Source: Bacillota bacterium
GTDB taxonomy: Bacteria; Bacillota; Clostridia; Acetivibrionales; JAMNXU01
Direction of reading: 5' to 3'
NCBI GenBank assembly: GCA_023623175.1
Contig: JAMNXU010000013.1
Span: forward strand, 107,934 to 171,933
Length of the DNA: 64,000 nucleotides
Shown: positions 25,358-33,978 of the stretch, piece by piece
Numbering within the stretch: the stretch's first letter is position 1
Layout of the letters: every line of letters starts with the position of its first letter
Notes under the pieces: generated by a model
Seen by the model: only the letters and a program-made list of their open reading frames with translations
Database searches by the model: none
What the model was told of the DNA's origin: nothing
Position numbers and translations under genes: made by a program

Positions 25358-26011
25358 TCAGGTCCCTATATATTTCCCGTCCTTATCGACCGATATGTAT
25401 TCATCACACAGATTTTCAATAAGGATGTCTGCATTTGCTGCCTCAATGAGCAGTTTAGAGAATCTCTCGGTGTCATTTTTGGGCACGTACACAATGAAGT
25501 CAATGTCCTGACCGTATATAACATCTTTCAGGTAAAACCCTTCCGACTCTATCAGGTTCCTTATCCTGCCGAGAAGCGCATATTCAACGGTAACCTGGAA
25601 TTTTGTACAGTAAATACGCTCTATTATTCCGGCAGCCAAAATTCCCTCTGCAGCGCTCCTGCTATATGCCCTTATCAGCCCCGAGGCTCCAAGGAGCGTG
25701 CCGCCGAAATAGCGCGTAACAACAACGACCACATTGCACAAACCCATCCGTTTGATAACCTCAAGGACAGGCATGCCGGCCGTGCCCGAAGGCTCACCGT
25801 CATCGCTGAACCTCTGGACGACGCTGTCGCCGAAAATATAATAGGCATAAACATTATGGGTTGCGTCCCAGAAACGAGCCTTCAAATCATTTATGAATTC
25901 TATTGCCTCTTCCTCGCTGAAAACCGGTTTGACATTAGCGATAAACCGCGACTTCTTTTCTTCAATTTCCGCCGTCGCGGCTTTCAGAACGGTTTTATAA
26001 TTCCTCTCCAC
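25358..26011 (-). CDS. YigZ/IMPACT family protein
   Basis: A 217-residue protein with the N-terminal UPF0029/Impact domain (ATAEIEEKKSRFIANVKPV, HNVYAYYIF, FSDDGEPSGTAGMPVLEVI) and a DUF1949-like C-terminal domain (RNLIESEGFYLKDVIYGQDIDF). The family has a ribosome-associated or redox-linked role in other species but no settled biochemistry. The start ATG has a GGGGTGGAG site. It is followed by a hairpin shared with the convergent kinase. Confidence 0.92.
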   Translation of the reverse strand: MERNYKTVLKAATAEIEEKKSRFIANVKPVFSEEEAIEFINDLKARFWDATHNVYAYYIFGDSVVQRFSDDGEPSGTAGMPVLEVIKRMGLCNVVVVVTRYFGGTLLGASGLIRAYSRSAAEGILAAGIIERIYCTKFQVTVEYALLGRIRNLIESEGFYLKDVIYGQDIDFIVYVPKNDTERFSKLLIEAANADILIENLCDEYISVDKDGKYIGT

Positions 26012-26175
26012 CCCATCACCCGTAAAAAATCAAAAAATTAATGACAGCCAATGCCATCATTAAATTAGGGCTTTAATTAATTTATAAATATCTGTAATTC
26101 CTTCAGCACGCCAATATCTATAAATTTTAAAGCCTTGATTTATATCAACGTTTGAAAATTGTTTTCAACCCAAAT

Positions 26176-26631
26176 TTAAACAGCGCCGCAGGCTTCTTCC
26201 TTTTCCCCTTCCTGTGCGGCCATTATTTCCTTGTATTTTTTATACGACAAATTAACCAGCGCCTTGTCCTGGCTGTAGGTAATAAGCTTTATTGCATCGT
26301 CCACGAAAAAATATCCTCCGTCAACGAAATCCTTGTCTTCATTAAATTTACTTTTATCATCGAGGGCTTTCATAATGTACCAGATGATTTTGTTGCAAAC
26401 AGGTTTTTGACGTGAAACAGAATAGAATTCGTAACTGGTGTGACCTGCCGTAGAAATGATCTCTGCGGAAATTCCCGTTTCTTCCTTGACCTTCTTCAGA
26501 GCTACTTCGTTGGGCAGCTCGCCTTTTCGGATGACTCCCTTCGGTAATACCCACTCGCCTTTGTCATTCTTCAGCACATACACCTTCTCACCCAAAAAGA
26601 CTACACCGCCCGCACAATTTCGTACAAGCAT
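26176..26631 (-). CDS. Nudix hydrolase-like protein with altered box
   Basis: About 151 residues from ATG 26631 (AAAGGGG eight bases upstream; an earlier ATG at 26703 has no site). The Nudix box reads GVIRKGELPNEVAL then KKVKEETGI; the usual REUXEEXG has KK in place of RE, so one metal-binding Glu is missing while the EE pair is present. The family hydrolyses nucleoside diphosphates linked to other moieties. The substrate is unknown, and activity could be reduced. Confidence 0.85.
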   Translation of the reverse strand: MLVRNCAGGVVFLGEKVYVLKNDKGEWVLPKGVIRKGELPNEVALKKVKEETGISAEIISTAGHTSYEFYSVSRQKPVCNKIIWYIMKALDDKSKFNEDKDFVDGGYFFVDDAIKLITYSQDKALVNLSYKKYKEIMAAQEGEKEEACGAV

Positions 26632-26798
26632 ATCGAAAACCCCTTTCAATATTGTCGGAGTACCACCGGAGCGCATACGGAGAACGAATACGGTACACCG
26701 CATTTTAATAACGCTTTATATTATATTACCCTAAAAAAAGCTTTTATACAATCCGCCTGCAATAGCGCAAAACAGGTTCTGATCGATTTATCCCGGTT

Positions 26799-28253
26799 TT
26801 ATTTCATAAACTCCCTCAACCTGCCTGCTTTAGCCCTGTCTATGTTCACCCTGATTTTTATGCCTTCATCCGTGTACTCGCTGCTGAGCAATTCCCCGTT
26901 TTCATGGATAAAGGGAATAACCCACCCCTCGCCGTAGGGCACCAGGAGGTCCATCTCAATGCTTCCTATGTCGAGAATTTCCGATATGGCTTCCAGGAGC
27001 CTGTCTATACCCTCTCCCGTTACGGCGGAAACCTCAAATGCCATTTTGCCCAGGCCGGCGCCGAGGGCAGCCCTGTCGTGCCTGCTGACGAGGTCGATTT
27101 TATTCAAAACGATCAAAACGGGCTTGTTTGCCGCTCCAAGCTCTTGCAGCAGCCTGTTTCCGACCTCCATCCTGGTTTCCGCTTCAGGATCGGAACAATC
27201 CACGACGTGCAGAAGCATATCCGCATAAACGGCTTCCTCGAGAGTCGATTTGAACGCCTCAACGAGCTCATGGGGAAGTTTGCGAATGAATCCTACGGTA
27301 TCAACCAAAAGAGCGCTTTTCCCGCCAGGCAGGTCCATTCTTCTGACGGTGGGGTCCAGCGTAGCAAAAAGCTTGTCTTCTACGAATACATCGGATTTGC
27401 ACAATCGATTCATCAGGGATGACTTGCCCGCATTGGTGTATCCCACCAGCGCAATGGTCGGGCTCAGTCTCCTGCCGCGGCTTTCGCGCAGAAGATTTCT
27501 TCTTTTCTCAACTTTGGCCAGCTCGCGCTCGAGAAATTTTATCCTCCTGTTTATGTGCCTCCTGTCAATTTCGAGCTTTTTCTCGCCGGGGCCGCGCGTC
27601 CCGATGCCTCCTCCGAGCCTCGACAGCGCTCCGCCCAGACCTGTCAGCCTCGGCAGACGGTATTTCAGCTGTGCAAGTTCCACCTGGAGCCTGCCCTCTT
27701 TCGAGCGCGCTCTCTGGGCAAATATGTCAAGAATGAGCGTCGTCCTGTCTATTACCTTTACTTCGAGTACATCTTCAATATTCCTGATCTGTGCCGCCGA
27801 GAGCTCTTCATCAAATATCACGAGATTGGCGTCCAGGGACCGCACAAGCTGCCTGATCTCTTCCAGTTTTCCCTTGCCGACAAGGTAAGCGGCATCCGCT
27901 GCATGCCTTCTTTGCAGCACCCTGTGCAATACCTCTGCTCCGGCAGTTTTCGCAAGCTCCGCAAGCTCGTCCAGCGAGCGCTCTGCTTGCGATGATTTCC
28001 CTTTAGCCATGCCGCCGTCTTTTCCCCTTGCCGGGCTGCTGTCGTCAATCTCAAGTCCGACCAGTATAGCCCTCTCCTGCCCGGCGTCATTTTCACAGAG
28101 CGGAGATTTTTCTTCAGGATATAATTCTGTATCAGGATATATTTCTGTTTCCGGATTTATCTCTTTATTTTTGGAATCCCTGAAATCCGCTATAGAAATG
28201 CACCCTTTCTGAAAATCAGTCTGTAAGGTATCATTTTTCACTTCAAGTATCAT
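26799..28253 (-). CDS. hflX: GTPase HflX
   Basis: A ribosome-associated GTPase that in bacteria helps split or rescue stalled ribosomes. The HflX domain (GGALSRLGGGIGTRGPGEKK, IDRRHINRRI) is followed by a TRAFAC G domain with G1 GYTNAGKSS, G3 DTVGF and G4 NKIDL. The 484-residue length includes an unusual N-terminal extension of about 60 residues with a repeat-like PETEIYPDTELYPEEK before ERAILVGLE, where most family members start. The start is unclear: ATG 28253 lacks a strong site. Confidence 0.93.
   Translation of the reverse strand: MILEVKNDTLQTDFQKGCISIADFRDSKNKEINPETEIYPDTELYPEEKSPLCENDAGQERAILVGLEIDDSSPARGKDGGMAKGKSSQAERSLDELAELAKTAGAEVLHRVLQRRHAADAAYLVGKGKLEEIRQLVRSLDANLVIFDEELSAAQIRNIEDVLEVKVIDRTTLILDIFAQRARSKEGRLQVELAQLKYRLPRLTGLGGALSRLGGGIGTRGPGEKKLEIDRRHINRRIKFLERELAKVEKRRNLLRESRGRRLSPTIALVGYTNAGKSSLMNRLCKSDVFVEDKLFATLDPTVRRMDLPGGKSALLVDTVGFIRKLPHELVEAFKSTLEEAVYADMLLHVVDCSDPEAETRMEVGNRLLQELGAANKPVLIVLNKIDLVSRHDRAALGAGLGKMAFEVSAVTGEGIDRLLEAISEILDIGSIEMDLLVPYGEGWVIPFIHENGELLSSEYTDEGIKIRVNIDRAKAGRLREFMK
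28111..28165 (-). repeat. Imperfect short repeats in the hflX 5' end
   Basis: Three variants of TCAGGATATATTTCTG encode ETEIYPDTELYPEE in the N-terminal extension. Confidence 0.55.
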
Positions 28254-28570
28254 TTATAACTTAACAAATAAATTATTTCCAGGTAAAATTTTTATTAAAT
28301 AAAATCTGTTCCGTATTTTTTTAACTGCATAAATTTTTTCCATGAAAAATATATTTTCATGAATAAATATATTCTCAGCCGATAAATGAAGTATTCGACC
28401 AGGAATTCAGCATGTTTTGGACTTATTTACTTCTGACTGATAAAAGCCTGCGTGCCTGCAAAATAAATTTATCCGGATAATTTATCCGGATTTTGTTACA
28501 TAATCGAAAAAATATTTTCAACCTGTATTCTGATCCGATATATTTTTAACCCAATCTTCTAACCCGTGCA
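28254..28570. other. Intergenic region with palindromes, no gene
   Basis: This 317-bp AT-rich gap holds a 21-bp palindrome CATGAAAA..TTTTCATG (28341-28361) that could be an operator or weak hairpin. A double palindrome ATCCGGATAATTTATCCGG (28470-28490) precedes TTTTG and likely acts as the terminator of the lipid-kinase gene. Confidence 0.5.
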
Positions 28571-29458
28571 TCAAGCCTGGGCCACAAAAACATCAACGGC
28601 CCTGTTTATAAACTTTATGTCGACCGGCAGGCACGGTCCCTTTTCTCCGTCCACACTCAGCGTTATTTTGGTGTCCGATTCCAGCCTGCAACGGCGCGAC
28701 CTCAGCAACTTTACATTTTTGTCTTCGAGGCTCGCGCTGCTGAGAACCTTGAAGAACAGGCTCACCATGTCGAGGTGCTGGCAGTTTTTAATAAGGACTA
28801 TATCCATTATTCCGTCGGACAGATCAGCCTGTTTTATCAGGTTGGAAAATCCCCCGCCGTGCTTCCCGTTTATGACCAAAAACAGCAGGACATTTTCCTC
28901 CACGACCTCCTCATCGGTGGTAACTTTCAAATAAAAAGGCTTTATATTGGTAACCTCGGTCAATGCCTTGAGATAATACGCAAAAGGTCCGAAATTCCTC
29001 TTCAGTTCCTGGTTCGTGTTGAACGACACGTTCACAAATATGCCACCGGCACACGTGCTCAAAAAATACTGCCTGTTATTGATCAAACCGGCGTCAATGG
29101 ACTTTGTTCTGCCCCCGAGAATTATATCGATGCAGTCCTTCAGAGTATGGGGCAATCCGAGGCTGTGCGCCAGGTCATTGCAGGTGCCTGAAGGTATGAT
29201 ACCCATGGGGATATTCAAATTATTCCTCATCATCATATTGACCACAAAATTGATCGTGCCGTCGCCGCCGGAAGCTATGATGCTTTCAAAACCCATTTCC
29301 CTTACCAGTTTCGGCAGCTCTTCGTCATCTTCGCTTCTGAAGCGGTACGGCTGCACCAAAACCCCGTTGGCAAGGAACCTGTGGATTATGTAGTCAAGTT
29401 TTCTTGTAATACTGTGGTCGCCGGCTCCAGGATTGTAAATAAACAATGTTTTCCTCAT
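28571..29458 (-). CDS. Diacylglycerol/lipid kinase (YegS/DagK family)
   Basis: A 295-residue cytosolic lipid kinase. It begins MRKTLFIYNPGAGD, carries the GGDGTINFVVN nucleotide-binding motif, GIIPSGTCNDLAHSLG, and SGIPL-type C-terminal features (SVDGEKGP). Members phosphorylate diacylglycerol or related lipids with ATP. A long in-frame extension upstream of ATG 29458 is rejected because AAGGAGATATTTTA directly precedes this ATG. It is a single gene. Confidence 0.9.
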   Translation of the reverse strand: MRKTLFIYNPGAGDHSITRKLDYIIHRFLANGVLVQPYRFRSEDDEELPKLVREMGFESIIASGGDGTINFVVNMMMRNNLNIPMGIIPSGTCNDLAHSLGLPHTLKDCIDIILGGRTKSIDAGLINNRQYFLSTCAGGIFVNVSFNTNQELKRNFGPFAYYLKALTEVTNIKPFYLKVTTDEEVVEENVLLFLVINGKHGGGFSNLIKQADLSDGIMDIVLIKNCQHLDMVSLFFKVLSSASLEDKNVKLLRSRRCRLESDTKITLSVDGEKGPCLPVDIKFINRAVDVFVAQA

Positions 29459-29711
29459 TAAAATATCTCCTTCCTGTAACCCCCCTACATAATTATATAT
29501 AAATTTTTCTGAAATGTCTGATATCGCGAATCGCTTACTCCGCGTTAAGGTTAAAAAATCTCTTATATTGCTGCCGAACCACTTAATCCGGCTGTTTGGC
29601 ACCGTATTTGCGTGTCGATACACTTTAATCAATCCATTCAGGATTAGTTCATCCGGATTTTCAAATATTAAAATATTGATCCGGTCAAATACCGAGGTAT
29701 ACTGCATTTCA

Positions 29712-29747
29712 TTACTTAACCCCTTACTTAACCCCTTACTTAACCCC
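29712..29747. repeat. Three tandem 12-bp copies at the dut 3' end
   Basis: TTACTTAACCCC occurs three times in a row. Read on the minus strand each unit is GGGGTTAAGTAA, which encodes the last Val-Lys-stop of dUTPase, so the gene end appears triplicated; only the first copy is translated. Confidence 0.88.
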
Positions 29748-30233
29748 GGTGGAGCCAAACCCGCCGTTCCGGTTATACCCGATATCTCTGACCGAAGTGA
29801 CCACTTTCATCGTCATTACGGGAACCGCGTGAAGGACAATCTGCGCTATCCTGTCCCCGGGCAAAATCCTGTAACTGCCGAATTTATTGCCCTGGGCGTC
29901 AAGACCGTAGACTTCGTCGGCGCTGCAGCAAATTGGCGAAGTATTGGTAACGATTATACCCAGCTCGTCCCTGTATCCGCTGTCGATGGTTCCCGGCGAA
30001 TTGGATATCCTGAGCGGCGTCCTTAAGGATATTCCGCTCCTGGGTCTGACCTGGATTTCATAACCCTCGGGAATCGCCAATTTAAGACCCGTTGGCACAA
30101 TTACTGTTTCCCCGGGCCTGATGAGCACTTCCTCCGCGGCGCACACATCCATTCCCGCGTCGCCGGGTTTTGCATACCTGGGAATCACGGCTCCCTCCCT
30201 GCAAATTTCCACGCAAACTTCCACTTTTTCCAT
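29736..30233 (-). CDS. dut: dUTP pyrophosphatase
   Basis: A trimeric dUTPase that hydrolyses dUTP to dUMP and pyrophosphate, keeping uracil out of DNA. All five motifs are visible: DAGMDV, RPRSGI, GTIDSGYRDEL, RIAQIV and GGFGSTG at the C-terminus. The start is ATG 30233 (GGGTGG upstream); the first in-frame ATG at 30284 is less likely. It ends in a triplicated 12-bp unit and lies 85 bp after the U32 peptidase gene. Confidence 0.95.
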   Translation of the reverse strand: MEKVEVCVEICREGAVIPRYAKPGDAGMDVCAAEEVLIRPGETVIVPTGLKLAIPEGYEIQVRPRSGISLRTPLRISNSPGTIDSGYRDELGIIVTNTSPICCSADEVYGLDAQGNKFGSYRILPGDRIAQIVLHAVPVMTMKVVTSVRDIGYNRNGGFGSTGVK

Positions 30234-30318
30234 CCGTTCCACCCTTTCATGCCGGTAAACTGACCGGTTATCCACATCAATCAATAAAAATATTCACATT
30301 AACCCTTAAATCCTTATC

Positions 30319-32967
30319 TCAAACCCCGCGGAAATAATGGCCGCGGGTAAATCCGCCTGCCCTGAGCCTTTCAACCAGCGGCGCATATTTTTCAAGCGCT
30401 TCATCCCCGTACTTTAGCACATCACTGTACATTGCCGTCACATCATAAACAGTTTCCGCATCTTCAAACAGGAAATCAAGCCGGAACAGCTCCACACCTG
30501 ATTTTTTCAATCGACCGCACAATTCCGGCACGAGCAGCGTGGCGCTGTTATAAATGCTGCTCCTGCAGTCCATGTTGTCTGTCACAACCGGGAATACCGC
30601 GTTGGTCCTGTCTCTCAGTCCCTTTCTCCCGGGACTGCAACCCGCGCATTTCCTGCCCGTTGAAGCCCCGCCGCAAATGCATCCCGCGGGACAGTACTCC
30701 GATGTCATAACCGCCACGCGGCCGTACACCATTGCCTCGATGCCAGGCAAATCATGCAGTTTCAATCTCTCTATCTGGTCGAGGTTGAGCTCCGTGGAAA
30801 GAGTAACGGTGTCAAATCCGCTGCGCCGCAGCCACCCGACTGTCCGCCCGTTAAAGGCGTTCAGCGTGTAATCTGCCGACAGTTTAAACTTTTTAGATCC
30901 TGATACCTGTCCGCCAGTATCTGATACACCAGTTCCAAGTATTTCTTTCACAGCCTCGAGGGTCCCGATGTTTCCCAGCGTCAACCCGTCAAAGCCGATT
31001 TCAGCGATACCGGCAAGTTTTTCCCTGATAAGCCTGTCATAATTGCCCGAAGTTATATGCGGCAGACGTATAAACGCTTCAGCTCCGCTTCCTTTTACGG
31101 CGAAAAGCGTCTTTTCTGCCCTTGCCCTGTCCAAAACATATTTAAACGGAATATGGACCCTTGCTGCCTTGATTTTGGCAAATTCGATATTCTCAGGAAT
31201 TTGCGCAAAATATACCGATATCCCGGCAACCCTGCCGCTACGGTAATCCCGGATCCCGAAGCTTTCAGCTGCGTTGTAAATGCGTTCCGGATCGGACGAC
31301 TGCTCAGCCCTGGCGGTATTACTGCCGCTGTTACCGCTGCCGGTATCCTTTCCCCCGCATTTCCTGTAACCCCTGCCGTCCCTCCTGTAACAGTCGATTA
31401 TCTCCCGTTCCAGCGAGCCCAGAGCCTTTCGCCGCAGGCTGTTAATCTCGCTTACGGGCAATGCCGGGTTGCCTGTAATTTTGACGTCGATTTTACTGAA
31501 ATAAAACGGCGTGTTTCCGGTTTTGGACAATTGTTCGACCACACGGCTTTCACTGATCGGCCTGGTAACGGCGGTTTCGGCTTCCATGTCTCCAACGGCC
31601 ACAGCGCTGTTGCCCAAATCGTCGCTGACTCGCAAAACCGTTCTTTCGCCTTCCGTTATTTCAATAAAGCCATGCAGCGCGGTTTTTCTCCGGGATTTGT
31701 CTTCATAGCTCTTTCTTGCCTGGTCCAGAAAATTTTTGTCAGAAGTTTTATAAACCTTGCAGCCCGAGGGAATTTTACCGGCAATGGAAAGGCTGCCAAT
31801 CTCGGCTGTCTGGCCTTTCTCCGCCCTGTCCGTCCTCCTGCCGTTTACCCGTATTTCGGTAATGATATTTCCGGGACTTTCATCTTCATTGGTCCAGACC
31901 TCCACCCCGTCGCCGATGGATATCGGGTTTGCAAGCCGGACTTTCAGAAGGTGCGCATCGGAACGGTATGAAATCGCCTCGCCGAGATAAATTCCCCAGT
32001 TCTTTGGCTTTTCAAAGCACATCATGTCCTTTCCCGTTTTACCGAAAAAGTAGCCCCTGTTGAATCCTCCCCGGTTGAAAATCTGGGCGAGGATTTCCAG
32101 ATCCTTTTCATCAACGCTGTATCCACCGTCTCCGGCTTCCAGCGCCCTGTCAAGGTATTTCCTGTATATGCCCGTCACAACCGCCACGTATTCCGGGCTT
32201 TTCATCCTGCCTTCGATTTTCAGCGACCTGACTCCCGTCGCAACAATCCTGTCGAGAAAACCGACAGTGCACTGATCCCTGGGACTCAGCAGGTATTTGC
32301 GTGCCGCTTTTTCGCGTCCGTCTCCCTCTAAATAGCCGGTTTCAATATTAATAAAATCATACCTCTGCCTGCAGGGCTGTGCGCATTTGCCCCTGTTCCC
32401 GCTTCTGCCCCCGATCATGCTGCTCATCAGGCACTGGCCTGAGTAGGACACGCAGAGTGCGCCATGGACAAATACTTCTATTTCAATATTTGTATTTCTG
32501 CAAATCTCCTCAATCCTGCACAGGCTTAATTCCCTCGCAAGGATCACCCTTTTAAAGCCCTCTTTCTCAAGGGCCCTGACGCCTTCGATATTATATATGG
32601 TCATCTGGGTGCTGGCGTGCAGATCAATCCCGGGATAGACCTGCCTGACGGCTGATGCGAATCCCGGATCCTGCACTATCAATGCGTCTATGCCCATTTC
32701 GACGGGCTTCTTGAGGTATTCCAGCGCCTGTTCAATTTCACGGTCGTCAAGCAGCGTATTCATCGCAAGATAAACCCTGGCGCCCCTCAAATGGGCATAT
32801 TCCACGGCCCATTCCATCTCTTCGGTATCAAAATTCGCGGCATACTGCCGGGCACTGAACTTCTGCCCCCCGATGTACACCGCATCGGCCCCGTTTTCCA
32901 CGGCGGCCACGAAAGCTTCCCGGTTTCCTGCCGGAGCCAGCAGTTCAACTTTCCTGCTCATATCCAA
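30319..32967 (-). CDS. U32 family peptidase / rRNA hydroxylation protein type
   Basis: An 882-residue U32 protein. The N-terminal domain has LLAPAGNREAFVAAVENGADAVYIG, DALIVQDPGF, and the Cys-rich GALCVSYSGQCLMSSMIGGRSGNRGKCAQPCR cluster typical of the family; a DUF3656-like region lies between, and a second Cys cluster is near the C-terminus (SEYCPAGCICGG..CAGCSPGR). Homologues in E. coli (RlhA) are needed for 23S rRNA cytidine hydroxylation, others are called collagenase-like peptidases. The start is TTG 32967 or ATG 32961. A REP-like element lies 38 bp upstream. Confidence 0.93.
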   Translation of the reverse strand: MDMSRKVELLAPAGNREAFVAAVENGADAVYIGGQKFSARQYAANFDTEEMEWAVEYAHLRGARVYLAMNTLLDDREIEQALEYLKKPVEMGIDALIVQDPGFASAVRQVYPGIDLHASTQMTIYNIEGVRALEKEGFKRVILARELSLCRIEEICRNTNIEIEVFVHGALCVSYSGQCLMSSMIGGRSGNRGKCAQPCRQRYDFINIETGYLEGDGREKAARKYLLSPRDQCTVGFLDRIVATGVRSLKIEGRMKSPEYVAVVTGIYRKYLDRALEAGDGGYSVDEKDLEILAQIFNRGGFNRGYFFGKTGKDMMCFEKPKNWGIYLGEAISYRSDAHLLKVRLANPISIGDGVEVWTNEDESPGNIITEIRVNGRRTDRAEKGQTAEIGSLSIAGKIPSGCKVYKTSDKNFLDQARKSYEDKSRRKTALHGFIEITEGERTVLRVSDDLGNSAVAVGDMEAETAVTRPISESRVVEQLSKTGNTPFYFSKIDVKITGNPALPVSEINSLRRKALGSLEREIIDCYRRDGRGYRKCGGKDTGSGNSGSNTARAEQSSDPERIYNAAESFGIRDYRSGRVAGISVYFAQIPENIEFAKIKAARVHIPFKYVLDRARAEKTLFAVKGSGAEAFIRLPHITSGNYDRLIREKLAGIAEIGFDGLTLGNIGTLEAVKEILGTGVSDTGGQVSGSKKFKLSADYTLNAFNGRTVGWLRRSGFDTVTLSTELNLDQIERLKLHDLPGIEAMVYGRVAVMTSEYCPAGCICGGASTGRKCAGCSPGRKGLRDRTNAVFPVVTDNMDCRSSIYNSATLLVPELCGRLKKSGVELFRLDFLFEDAETVYDVTAMYSDVLKYGDEALEKYAPLVERLRAGGFTRGHYFRGV

Positions 32968-33004
32968 CCGTATTCCTGATTCTCCTCCCTGTTAATCCTG
33001 GAGC

Positions 33005-33031
33005 GGGACACGGGGACGGTTCTCCTGTCCT
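33005..33031. repeat. REP-like element, single copy
   Basis: A 27-bp copy with one changed end base (GGGACACGGGGACGG..TCCTGTCCT) between zapA and the U32 gene. Confidence 0.85.
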
Positions 33032-33263
33032 ACCCAACCGTCTTCCTTCCCGGGCTAGCCCGCTCTCGAAAGTTTGCTCCCGTACATATGATATACATGT
33101 AATTTACCAATTAAACTTTGATTCCTGACAGAAAAAAAGCGCATACGCGCCTTCTGAACTTCTATTCAGCCAGTAATCAAACCGGCAATTGTAACCAATT
33201 ATTAAAACCGGTAATTACAACCCGCAATTGATTGCATTGTTTCTTTTTCAAGCAGTCTCCATT

Positions 33264-33680
33264 CTAAAGGGCGGATTTGCGGTAAAGGTTCCTGTTAATG
33301 GAATTGCGGACTTCGTTCAGTTCCGCCTCCCTTTTTGCCAGATCCAGCTGAAGAGTCGTGTTTGTTGTAGCGAGATTGTTGTTTTCTTCCGTAAGACGCC
33401 GGTTTTCCGCCGTAAGCCTGGAGATTTCCTCCTGGGCGAGTTTCAGTTCCCTGGCAAGCTCATCAGCCCTGTTGCAAGCCTTGAAATAATCGTCGGCAAC
33501 ATTTACGGCAGTGAGCACTGCAGCCATTTGTGTGCTCAGCTTATTGTTCCTCCTCAGGATTTCGCTCATCTTCTTGTCGATATAGAGGGCTATTCGCTGG
33601 ATGTATTCCTCCGACTCCGTGCCTTTAAGGGCGTATTCCTTCCCGGCTATCTTGACCTCCACCCTGTTCTTATCAGACAC
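33264..33680 (-). CDS. zapA: Cell division protein ZapA
   Basis: An FtsZ-ring associated protein that promotes FtsZ bundling. From GTG 33680 (six bases after AAAGGAG) it is about 138 residues: the N-terminal ZapA beta domain (KNRVEVKIAGKEYALKG) then KKMSEILRRNNKLSTQMAAVLTAVNVADDYF, and a long C-terminal coiled coil (LAQEEISRLTAENRRLTEENNN). The length exceeds the short ZapA of E. coli because of the coiled coil. It is a single gene upstream of the U32 peptidase, as seen in other clostridia. Confidence 0.9.
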   Translation of the reverse strand: MSDKNRVEVKIAGKEYALKGTESEEYIQRIALYIDKKMSEILRRNNKLSTQMAAVLTAVNVADDYFKACNRADELARELKLAQEEISRLTAENRRLTEENNNLATTNTTLQLDLAKREAELNEVRNSINRNLYRKSAL

Positions 33681-33811
33681 ACGACCAACTCCTTTTGAAA
33701 TGCTTTGCCAGGACATGCCACCAACTATATTATACTATATTTCGTCATGAAATACATTAATATTTGAAATAACTACAAAAACACAATTTATTTTGTACTT
33801 TTTGATAAAAT

Positions 33812-33846
33812 AAAGGCCGACGACGGTATTGCAGTCATCGGCCCTT
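33812..33846 (-). terminator. Terminator of the oxidoreductase gene
   Basis: On the minus strand GGCCGATGAC / GTCGTCGGCC is followed by TTTATTTTA. Confidence 0.82.
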
Positions 33847-33978
33847 ATATCTTTTATTATAATAACTGTTCCAGAATAGCAGCATTTTCAAATCAACTGT
33901 TTATTCTTTCAAAATAATATGTTTATCCAATATCTCTATTCTATGATAAATTGTTTACCCAATATCCCTGTAAACCGT

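Noticed and set aside
29459..29758. N-terminal extension of the lipid kinase by 100 codons
   Set aside because: A clear ribosome site and family start at 29458; the extension covers the repeat and an intergenic gap.
31057..31971. 304-codon plus-strand ORF
   Set aside because: It is antisense to the U32 peptidase gene; composition shadows that gene.
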